DNA of 64,000 nt. Origin: Lentisphaerota bacterium. Lineage in GTDB: Bacteria; Verrucomicrobiota; Lentisphaeria; Oligosphaerales; JABHEG01. The stretch lies in contig JABHEG010000339.1 in NCBI GenBank assembly GCA_018676675.1, positions 41,428-105,427 on the forward strand, in the 5' to 3' direction. Below the pieces are notes generated by a model. That model saw only the letters and a program-made list of their open reading frames with translations, had not been told where the DNA came from and searched no databases. Position numbers and translations under genes: made by a program. Positions 57,617-64,000 of this stretch are shown here, piece after piece (the first letter of the stretch is position 1; each line of letters starts with the position of its first letter).

Positions 57617-59736
57617 GGGTCCGTCTGCCTCTCGGTTTCCTGGCTCGAGTTTGGTCGTTGCGGCCGTTGTGCTGCCGGAGAAGTCGGTAGCGTGGTCTCC
57701 ACTACATAGTATAACCACGGCAGAGCGTCTTTGGCAGTTGTCTTTGCTTCCCTTAAGAACCGGAGGCGATCGGCTGGTTCCGATGTTTGCTCGGCTGCGA
57801 GCCAGAAGGCGAGACTCCGGATGATGCTTGGGTTGTCTCTTGCTTCCATGGCAAGCTCGTGAGCCGGTAGCCATCCGAGCCCACCGAGACACAGCAACCC
57901 GATTCCCTGCTCCAGGTTGCGGCAACTGGCGTCGGCGTCTCCAGCGAGTTCACGCACGGCGGGAATTGAGGTGGTCCGGAGACTCTCCTGCCAGACCATG
58001 GTCACACTTGTGTTCCCCTTGGGGAGTCTGCTCGAAAGGGCGCTGAGGAACATCGCCAGGAACCCATCGACGGCGTCGGCTTCCTGAGGGCGTGACGGTG
58101 CGAGTGCCTCTCTTGCCAGTTCCAGGGCGAGGCCACGCCAGACGTTCCGGGCTTTCTCGCGGTCCCCCGCCAGCCAAGCGGCCAGCCCAGCTTCGAAGCT
58201 CGAGAGTTGGCGGTAGGCGTCCGGCAGCTCCTTCCTCCCGCTGAGGGAACGAAATACTCCTCTGGCAGCACGGTAGTCCCCCCGAGCCAGGGCCAGGCGT
58301 CCGAGCTCCCGTTGAGCAGTGGCGGAGCGCAAACTTGCCAGGTGCCTGTACCGACTCGTCAGTTGCACTGCTTCGGCATAGTCGGCTTCGCCAGGGGGGG
58401 ACGGCTCTGTCTGTGCGCTAATGCGGCGTTCCAGCGCAAGGAGGATTGCTTCAGCTTGCTCCACGTCGTGGTCGTCAGTCAGGGCCTTCCAGGCTTTCTT
58501 CAGGAGGCGTTCGTCCTGGCTTGCGGCCCCCCCATCACTCGTTTCCCCCAGAAGTTCCGCCAGGCGAGCGCTCTGGCTGTTCAGCTGTGCTCTCTCGACG
58601 GCCTGCTCCTCCCATTGCCCTCCGAGTTTGCGCTCGTAGCGCTGCCATACGGTGAACAGGAGCGTACTCGCCGCCGTAAGGGCGAAAGCCGCGACTTTGT
58701 GTCGGCGGATGACGCGATCACAGCGCTCGAACAGATTGGGCACCCGGACGCTAACCCGCCCGCCCGCCTGGTGGGCCTCGAGGTCTAGCAACACATCCCG
58801 CATGGACCGATACCGGTCTTCCGGATCCTTCTCGAGGAGCTTCTGAAGCAGGGCGGCAATGTCTTTCGGGATACCCGGCCGCAGCTTCCGTGCATTCCTG
58901 GGGCGAGAGTGGCGGATGATTTCAAACATCTCCACCATCGGCACCTGCGCAGGGATATCGTAGGGCGGCTTCCCGGTCAGGAGTTCGAAGAGCAGGACTC
59001 CGAAGCTGTAGATGTCCGTGGGGACGCCCGTTTTCTTGGCCGAGAGGGTTTGCTCGGGGGCCATGTAGCGCGGCGTGCCCATGGACATGGAACTGATGGT
59101 CAGGTTGTGAGAGTCCTCGAACTCCATGCGGGCCAGCCCAAAGTCGGCCAAGAGCGGTTCGTGGAAGTCAGTCATCAGGATGTTCCCGGGCTTCAGATCC
59201 CTGTGGATGACTCCCTGATCATGGGCATAGGACAGGGCCTGAGCAATGGCGGTTCCTATCTTGAGGGCTTGGGGCAAGGGCAGAAGCGAAGTCGCCAGCA
59301 CCTTCTCCAAGGTGTGTCCCCCAGGCACCAGTTCCATGGCGATGTAGTGCGACCGGCCCACGTGTCCTGTGTCATAGACGGTCACGACATGGGGATGCCT
59401 GCGCAGTCGTTTGGCGGCATCGGCTTCGCGTCGGAAACGGGCGAGAATTGTGGCTGGCAGGAAGACGGTCTCCTCCATCACCTTGAGCGCGACCGGGTCT
59501 CCGTCAGGATCAACTGCTGAGTAGACCAGCGCCATCCCTCCCCGCCCGACAAAGCCGGTGATCGTGTAAGGACCGATCTTCCCTCCGGCCGGCATCGTGC
59601 CGGGAGGGGTGATGCTCTCGGCGGAGTTTCCGCCCGGGCCTGGTTCCAGGATGCGAGTCCGGGCGAGAATGGAGGAGTCCGTCGATACTGGGGGGGGATC
59701 GGTGGCGGGGGTGAGGTTAGACTGGGGGGATGCCAT
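57613..59736 (-). CDS. Membrane-bound Ser/Thr protein kinase with helical-repeat sensor region
   Basis: The ATG at 59736 has GGAG 7 bp upstream. The 707-residue Hanks-type kinase shows GRGGMALVYSA (Gly loop), VALKVME (Lys), HRDLKPGNIL, ADFGLARME and GTPRYMAPEQ, and PTDIYSFGVLLFELLTG. The N-terminal 60 residues are Ser/Thr/Pro-rich and may be autophosphorylated. A single helix (VAAFALTAASTLLFTVW, about 350-367) separates the kinase from a 340-residue region of paired helices resembling TPR/SEL repeats (LERRISAQ, RELGRLALARGDYRAARGVF), predicted to be outside. Likely partners are the small zinc protein and the prepilin in the same operon. Substrate unknown. Confidence 0.93.
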   Translation of the reverse strand: MASPQSNLTPATDPPPVSTDSSILARTRILEPGPGGNSAESITPPGTMPAGGKIGPYTITGFVGRGGMALVYSAVDPDGDPVALKVMEETVFLPATILARFRREADAAKRLRRHPHVVTVYDTGHVGRSHYIAMELVPGGHTLEKVLATSLLPLPQALKIGTAIAQALSYAHDQGVIHRDLKPGNILMTDFHEPLLADFGLARMEFEDSHNLTISSMSMGTPRYMAPEQTLSAKKTGVPTDIYSFGVLLFELLTGKPPYDIPAQVPMVEMFEIIRHSRPRNARKLRPGIPKDIAALLQKLLEKDPEDRYRSMRDVLLDLEAHQAGGRVSVRVPNLFERCDRVIRRHKVAAFALTAASTLLFTVWQRYERKLGGQWEEQAVERAQLNSQSARLAELLGETSDGGAASQDERLLKKAWKALTDDHDVEQAEAILLALERRISAQTEPSPPGEADYAEAVQLTSRYRHLASLRSATAQRELGRLALARGDYRAARGVFRSLSGRKELPDAYRQLSSFEAGLAAWLAGDREKARNVWRGLALELAREALAPSRPQEADAVDGFLAMFLSALSSRLPKGNTSVTMVWQESLRTTSIPAVRELAGDADASCRNLEQGIGLLCLGGLGWLPAHELAMEARDNPSIIRSLAFWLAAEQTSEPADRLRFLREAKTTAKDALPWLYYVVETTLPTSPAAQRPQRPNSSQETERQTDP

Positions 59737-59871
59737 TCAGAGCTCCGGGTTGTGGAGATGGCCCCACCTCGGGCTCTGCCAACGCCGCGCTTCACAGGAG
59801 CGGTCAAGCCTGCACGCGACGTGCTTCGAGAGCCGGGTGTCGTCGATGTCCTGCAAAGCGAACGACGTTCT

Positions 59872-60051
59872 TCAGGTCTCGACCGGCAGTTCAGCCTCGT
59901 CCACGAGCATGACGGGGATTTCATCACGAACGGGATAGCGTCGTCCGCATGTTTGGCAGACGAGCCAAGCGCCGTCTTCCGAGAGAAGGACGGGAGGTCG
60001 TTCATCGCAGGCGGGGCAAGCCAGGATGTCGAGGAGTTCCTTGCTGATCAT
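59872..60051 (-). CDS. Trm112-like zinc-ribbon protein (YcaR/UPF0434)
   Basis: A 59-residue ORF, too short for most automatic lists. It reads MISKELLDILACPACDERPP at the start, then GAWLVCQTCGRRYPVRDEIP and VMLVDEAEL. Cys12/Cys15 and Cys32/Cys35 form a zinc ribbon, and YPVRDEIPVML is the diagnostic end of the Trm112 family. In eukaryotes Trm112 activates methyltransferases; the bacterial YcaR family is small and its role is uncertain. It starts at ATG 60051, behind a clear promoter, and precedes the Ser/Thr kinase by 135 bp. Coordinates were read directly from the DNA. Confidence 0.9.
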   Translation of the reverse strand: MISKELLDILACPACDERPPVLLSEDGAWLVCQTCGRRYPVRDEIPVMLVDEAELPVET

Positions 60052-60112
60052 CGGCTGGGTTCCATGACGTTATTCCACATCTGTGCCTCTGGGGCAACCG
60101 TTACTCAGAGTC

Positions 60113-60141
60113 AGTATAGCCCTGGCCGGGGATTCCGTCCA
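60113..60141 (-). promoter_or_regulatory. Promoter of the Trm112-kinase-prepilin operon
   Basis: Minus-strand TGGACG (60136-60141) and TATACT (60113-60118) spaced by 17 bp. The start near 60106 gives a leader of about 55 nt before the Trm112-like ATG. Confidence 0.5.
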
Positions 60142-60188
60142 GGTCGGGAAGAGACGGTCTACAGCCGGCGGAGGGGCACCCCTGCTGA

Positions 60189-60216
60189 TTGCATTCGATC
60201 TGGACGGTCCTAAATT
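60189..60216 (+). promoter_or_regulatory. Promoter candidate of the second Gfo/Idh/MocA gene
   Basis: TTGCAT (60189-60194) and TAAATT (60211-60216) spaced by 16 bp in the divergent 265-bp gap. The leader would be about 95 nt. Confidence 0.4.
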
Positions 60217-60316
60217 GTCCCTTTTCTGTGATGTGCCCGGTGGATTCGCCGGGATCTGCGGCATGTATGGTGCGTGCCGGCGCTTTGGTCTACGGAGCTG
60301 ATCCGGAAAGCAGAGA

Positions 60317-61660
60317 ATGATGAAAACGTATGTTTTGGTGGGTAGCGGTGGCCGATCCTGCATGTACACGGATGCACTGATGGGGGATTTTTCGGACGCC
60401 GGGCAGCTGGCCGCTTTTTGCGATGTCAACCAGACGCGTATGGACTACTACAATGAGTACCTGCGCGAGCGGCACGGGCATGATCCGCTGCCAACGTACG
60501 GAGCTCACGAGTTCGACCGCATGATCGCGGAGCAGAAACCGGACACGGTCATTGTCACGAGTGTGGACCGAACACATCACCGCTACATCTGCCGGGCTCT
60601 GGAACTGGGGTGTGACGCCATCACCGAGAAGCCGATGACGGTGGATGCGGGGAAATGCCAGCAGATCATTGACACGGTCCAGACCACGGGCCGGAACCTG
60701 ACAGTGACTTTCAATTACCGCTACGCTCCACGCAACACCCGGGTCAAGGAGATCATCCGCAGCGGCGTGGTGGGGGATATCGTCAGTGTCCATTTCGAGT
60801 GGCTTTTGGACACGTCCCATGGGGCTGACTACTTCCGCCGTTGGCATCGCGACAAACGCAACAGTGGCGGGCTGATGGTCCACAAAGCGACTCACCACTT
60901 CGATCTGATGAATTGGTGGATTGACTCGTATCCTACCGTTGTTTACGCTCAGGGCGGACTGAGCTTCTACGGGCGGGAGAATGCTGAGGAGCGGGGGGTC
61001 ACACAGTTTTACTCCCGTTCCCGCGGCTCGGATATCGCGGCGCGAGACCCATTTGCTCTGAAGGTAACAGAGAAGGATACGAGGCTTCGGGGGCTCTACT
61101 ATGACGCAGAGAACGAGGATGGTTATCACCGTGACCAGAGCGTGTTTGGCGATGGCATCTCGATCGAGGATTCGATGTCGGTGATGGTCCAGTACCGGAA
61201 CCGAGCTGTCATGACTTATTCACTGAATGCGTTCTGCCCCTGGGAAGGCTACCGGGTGTGCTTCAACGGCACGAAGGGGCGCCTTGAGTTCAATGTGGTT
61301 GAGAAGTCCTACGTGAGTGGCGGCTACGAAGACTTCAACATGCCGGGCATGCGTGAGCTCGAAGGAGAAAAGAAGACGCTTGTTCCCGAGATTATCTTCC
61401 AGCCCCAATTCGGCAAACCCCAGGTCATTGACTATGAACAGGGCGATAAGGGCGGCCATGGAGGCGGGGATGTGCGCTTGCTCAACCATGTCTTCCGTGG
61501 TGCAGAAGACGATCCACTGGGGCACGCCGCGGGCTATTTCGACGGGGCCGCCTCGATCATGACGGGGATCAGTGCCAACGAGTCTATGAAGACAGGGCAG
61601 CCGGTGACGGTCAACTCCCTTGTGGACTTGGAGCGCCTCCGCCAAGTGACGCTGAACTGA
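60317..61660 (+). CDS. Gfo/Idh/MocA family oxidoreductase (larger subtype)
   Basis: The ATG at 60317 (MMKTYVLVGSGGRSCMYTDA) opens a 447-residue protein, longer than the 350-residue enzymes of the family and like the subgroup seen beside sulfatases in PVC genomes. Motifs are VGSGGRS (GxGxxx), DTVIVTSVDRTHHRYICRAL, the EKPM signature (ITEKPMTVD), YRYAPRNTRVKEII and GGLMVHKATHHFDLMNWWID, with the conserved His near the active site. A further C-terminal half is less clear. It is expected to oxidise or reduce a sugar derivative with NAD(P)H in the cytoplasm. Confidence 0.9.
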   Translation: MMKTYVLVGSGGRSCMYTDALMGDFSDAGQLAAFCDVNQTRMDYYNEYLRERHGHDPLPTYGAHEFDRMIAEQKPDTVIVTSVDRTHHRYICRALELGCDAITEKPMTVDAGKCQQIIDTVQTTGRNLTVTFNYRYAPRNTRVKEIIRSGVVGDIVSVHFEWLLDTSHGADYFRRWHRDKRNSGGLMVHKATHHFDLMNWWIDSYPTVVYAQGGLSFYGRENAEERGVTQFYSRSRGSDIAARDPFALKVTEKDTRLRGLYYDAENEDGYHRDQSVFGDGISIEDSMSVMVQYRNRAVMTYSLNAFCPWEGYRVCFNGTKGRLEFNVVEKSYVSGGYEDFNMPGMRELEGEKKTLVPEIIFQPQFGKPQVIDYEQGDKGGHGGGDVRLLNHVFRGAEDDPLGHAAGYFDGAASIMTGISANESMKTGQPVTVNSLVDLERLRQVTLN

Positions 61661-61805
61661 GCGTTTTCCCGATTGTGTCGCCTTCCAGGTGTGACGGCTG
61701 ACTCACGGGCCCCAGGAGCCGCCTTGCAGCCCAGGCTGTGGAGCGCTCCGGACCCCTCGGCGGGTATCGGGTGGCCGCGAAACTGAGGCTGGGTTGTCTG
61801 GAACT

Positions 61806-63824
61806 ATGCCTGACAGCGATTTCCACTCCATGTTCACCATCTCCTGGCGGAGCAGGGGCCATGTGTTTTGCGGGCTCGTCTTCCTCGTCTTCGGAGCCCT
61901 GGTTCAAGGGGCAGTCTACGAGTTGGCGGGTGTCACTGAGCCTGGAAGTGCTTACCGGTGGCTGGACGTTGCGGGGAACGTCTACACATCTTCCTTCCGA
62001 GAAGCCTACACCTATGCCCAGGCCCAGGTCACGGTCGATTTGTCTTCCCACGGACAGGTACTTCACGGCACTCTGACTGCTACCGGGCTCAAACCGAATT
62101 TCGCCTATCAGATCAAACTCAGGGGCGATCCGGGAACGGCCACCAATGAAAGGCTTGGTTTGGCTGGCCGCTGGTGGCAGGAGATGTGGGATGGCGGCGC
62201 CTGGACGGGAGGATGGAACCTAAACAACAAGGGTGTCGGGACGTTTCCCAATCCCAATGACCAGGATTACTTCTCTCGCCGGGATGTGAGCAGCGACACG
62301 AGCCCGACAGAGAAGCTGTACCGTTTCTCTGCTTACATTGTCCTGGCGTACTTTGTCACGGACAGCCAGGGGGCCGCCGCGTTGTCGTTCTCGGGGGGGA
62401 GCAGTTACCATGTACTATGGACGACTGACCAACGCCCCTGGGAGCCTGAGGACGGGCCCTTGATCACCGTTCCGGTCATTCCGAGCGATTCTCATCCCGC
62501 CTACGCCATGGATGGACAGGCGCAAACGGTATCTGTTTTCGGCGAATGGGAGCGCCTTCCGGTTGGGGGCGTGTTCCTGAGTGAAGGCGACTATGATTGC
62601 CGGCTCCTCCTCTCTGAGGAGTCTTTCCACGGTATGGGGGGAACGTATTCCGGCTTCTGGGCGCCCGCTCTCGACAGAGCTGTAGCGTTCCGGATCGATC
62701 GAACGGCTCCCACCGTGCAGGTCCATTGGGACAGCCCGTGGGGCGTCTCGCTGCTGTTTTCAGAAGAGGTCTATGGCGCTGACAGCGCTTCTTCATACGT
62801 TCTGCTGCCGAACGGAACAGTGGGCGATGTGCTGTCAGTGGGAACGAACGACTTCCGTCTCTTTACGGGAGCGCAAGTGCCCGGGATTGCGTACTCTCTG
62901 AGTCTGACCGACATCACCGATGCGGCTGGTAACCCAACGGCTGGACAACTGTCCGTTCCGGCTGGCCGGTTTGCCACTGCGTCTAGTCCTGGGGACGAGG
63001 GTGATGTGTATCTTTATCTGGGGCTCTCTCCCCGGGCAACGGGCGGGGTTGACTCCGGACTTGACGTGCTGTCCGATGGTACGGGGCCGCTTGAGCTCAT
63101 TTCCCCGCAGGGAGGAGATGGGGTGACGCTGGTCAGTGATTTCAGGCGTGATACTGATGCCGCCACTCGCTGGCGTGTTCATGTGCTTGGCGCGGAAACG
63201 CTGGGAGAACGATTTGACGTTGTGTGGCAAGCTGGTGGCGTTGACACCGGGGCCGGGGCAGTTCTGCAGAGGCTCGAGCACGAGACAGCTGTCGGGGGTG
63301 CGATCGATCTTGTGAGCACGTCTGGCATTCAGCTCAGCTTCAGTGCGGGCGAGTGTTATGAGGTGGCGATGGGTATTCTCCAGGTCACCTCCGTCCAGCT
63401 TTCCCCCGGCTGGAATCTGGTCGGCATTCCTTTGATGGCCTCGGAGACGGTCGGTGAACTGATGAGCCGAGGCGACCGGGAAGCCGGAGCGGGGGTCTGG
63501 GCCTGGTCCTGGGGAGGCGTCCATTACGAGGCGGTCGGGGCAGACGATTGGCTCAATCCCGAACGGGGGTATTGGCTTTGGTCAGGAAGCCAGGAGGAGG
63601 TCACCCTTGAGGTCCGCGGCATTCCGGCAGACGGGATTTTCTCACTACGCACCGGCTGGAACCTCGTGAGTCCGCCAGCGTCGATATCGGCAGAGGAACT
63701 GTCAGCGGAGATCAGCGATGTCTGGGGATGGTCGGGCTCGGGGAAGCGATACGAGCGTGTGACTCTGGAGGCCCTTTTGACCCCCGGGGGCGGGTATTGG
63801 GTCTATCTCCCGGAGAGCCCTTGA
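61806..63824 (+). CDS. Secreted multi-domain protein with two C-terminal GWNLV/GYW modules
   Basis: The ATG at 61806 gives 672 residues; ATG 61830 is also possible. A signal peptide follows (FCGLVFLVFGALVQG). I do not recognise the protein as a whole. The first 240 residues are Gly/Trp/Tyr-rich and look like a beta-sandwich with aromatic surface (GTLTATGLKPNFAYQIKLRG). A bacterial Ig-like segment with AFRIDRTAPTVQVHW and LSLTDITDAAGNPTAGQLS follows. The C-terminus holds two copies of a module beginning LSPGWNLVGIP / LRTGWNLVSPP and ending in GYWLW / GYWVY, with W-W stretches between. It may be a surface or adhesive protein, or one anchored by the repeated module. It is the last gene before the window edge. 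Confidence 0.6.
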   Translation: MPDSDFHSMFTISWRSRGHVFCGLVFLVFGALVQGAVYELAGVTEPGSAYRWLDVAGNVYTSSFREAYTYAQAQVTVDLSSHGQVLHGTLTATGLKPNFAYQIKLRGDPGTATNERLGLAGRWWQEMWDGGAWTGGWNLNNKGVGTFPNPNDQDYFSRRDVSSDTSPTEKLYRFSAYIVLAYFVTDSQGAAALSFSGGSSYHVLWTTDQRPWEPEDGPLITVPVIPSDSHPAYAMDGQAQTVSVFGEWERLPVGGVFLSEGDYDCRLLLSEESFHGMGGTYSGFWAPALDRAVAFRIDRTAPTVQVHWDSPWGVSLLFSEEVYGADSASSYVLLPNGTVGDVLSVGTNDFRLFTGAQVPGIAYSLSLTDITDAAGNPTAGQLSVPAGRFATASSPGDEGDVYLYLGLSPRATGGVDSGLDVLSDGTGPLELISPQGGDGVTLVSDFRRDTDAATRWRVHVLGAETLGERFDVVWQAGGVDTGAGAVLQRLEHETAVGGAIDLVSTSGIQLSFSAGECYEVAMGILQVTSVQLSPGWNLVGIPLMASETVGELMSRGDREAGAGVWAWSWGGVHYEAVGADDWLNPERGYWLWSGSQEEVTLEVRGIPADGIFSLRTGWNLVSPPASISAEELSAEISDVWGWSGSGKRYERVTLEALLTPGGGYWVYLPESP

Positions 63825-63851
63825 AGGCGCGTTCTTCGCTACTGCGACGAC

Positions 63852-64000
63852 GGGGCGTAGCCCCATAAGCGCTAACTTGTTGAGCAAGTTCCTGCCTGCA
63901 GCCGGGCGAACGCTGAACATCGAACGTCCAACGCCGAATGTCGAATGAAGAGAACCGGAACAGTCTCCGAAAGAAGCCGTTACAAACCTCGACGTTCGAC
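63852..64000 (+). repeat. Intergenic hairpins and degenerate short-period repeat
   Basis: After the last gene come GGGGC-GTA-GCCCC (63852-63864) and AACTTG-TTGAG-CAAGTT (63874-63890), two perfect short stem-loops. At 63907-63950 the sequence runs through the variants GAACGCTGAACATCGAACGT and CCAACGCCGAATGTCGAATG, a degenerate 7-8 bp period based on GAAC/TCGA. The window ends in TCGACGTTCGAC. Such blocks are scattered between genes in some PVC genomes; whether this is a mobile or REP-like element cannot be decided from one edge. Confidence 0.5.

Overview
The window is a GC-rich (roughly 60% by eye), densely coded bacterial chromosome segment with short intergenic gaps. It carries about 47 protein genes and no recognisable rRNA, tRNA or CRISPR. 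Type I sulfatases, a GH3 enzyme, an Asp-box sialidase, unusual glycoside-hydrolase-like proteins, prepilins of the FTLIE type with a terminal H/DG signature, uroporphyrinogen-decarboxylase-family and Gfo/Idh/MocA proteins, and exported beta-sandwich proteins together suggest a Gram-negative PVC-group glycan degrader. Kiritimatiellota/Lentisphaerota/Verrucomicrobiota is my best guess. This is inferred from gene content, not from a marker gene. An outer membrane is implied by MlaA, a Wza-like exporter and an RND pump.

Layout. 1-8.8 kb (minus strand): DUF2330 protein (cut by the window edge), AGCS amino-acid symporter, UroD-family protein, an O-antigen-ligase-like membrane protein coupled to a 953-aa exported protein, and a lone prepilin. 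9-13.7 kb (minus): two tandem CNNM/CBS/CorC_HlyC proteins behind a strong promoter and a 40-codon leader ORF, then a sigma-54 activator whose N-terminal domain is a phosphatase-like fold lacking its catalytic Arg. 13.9-17.8 kb (plus): an MlaA-MlaC-RND operon, probably a lipid trafficking route. 17.7-28.4 kb: an FbpABC-like importer co-directional with two glycosidase-like genes (minus), a sialidase (plus) and a GH3 enzyme (minus). 28.6-33.1 kb (plus): a tandem-ATPase ABC protein and two translationally coupled sulfatases.

33.3-45.1 kb (minus) is a nine-gene exopolysaccharide operon: a fused RsbU/RsbW-type partner-switch protein, a STAS antagonist, a GT2, a single ORF joining a GT2 to a Wza-type lipoprotein, a Wzz/BY-kinase-like protein with a ruined P-loop, a membrane-tethered pseudo-receiver, two polysaccharide deacetylases and a GT4. 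Divergent from it are a B12-type radical SAM protein and an EamA transporter (plus). 47.9-51.2 kb (minus): an ABC-2 exporter trio headed by an HTH-EIIA fusion. 51.5-55.2 kb (plus): a GspE ATPase with an unusual exported/membrane N-terminus, a CvpA-like membrane protein, and a Gfo/Idh/MocA dehydrogenase with clear promoter and terminator. 55.4-60.1 kb: an NTF2-like lipoprotein, QueC (plus), and a Trm112-like/Ser-Thr kinase/prepilin operon. 60.3-64 kb (plus): another Gfo/Idh/MocA protein, a secreted protein with a duplicated C-terminal module, and the edge of an intergenic repeat.

The strongest candidates for something undescribed are the MlaA-MlaC-RND operon, where MlaA and the RND protein share a 15-residue acidic/aromatic motif; the in-frame GT2-Wza fusion; and the recurrence of signalling domains that have lost their catalytic residues (phosphatase-like, receiver, BY-kinase).
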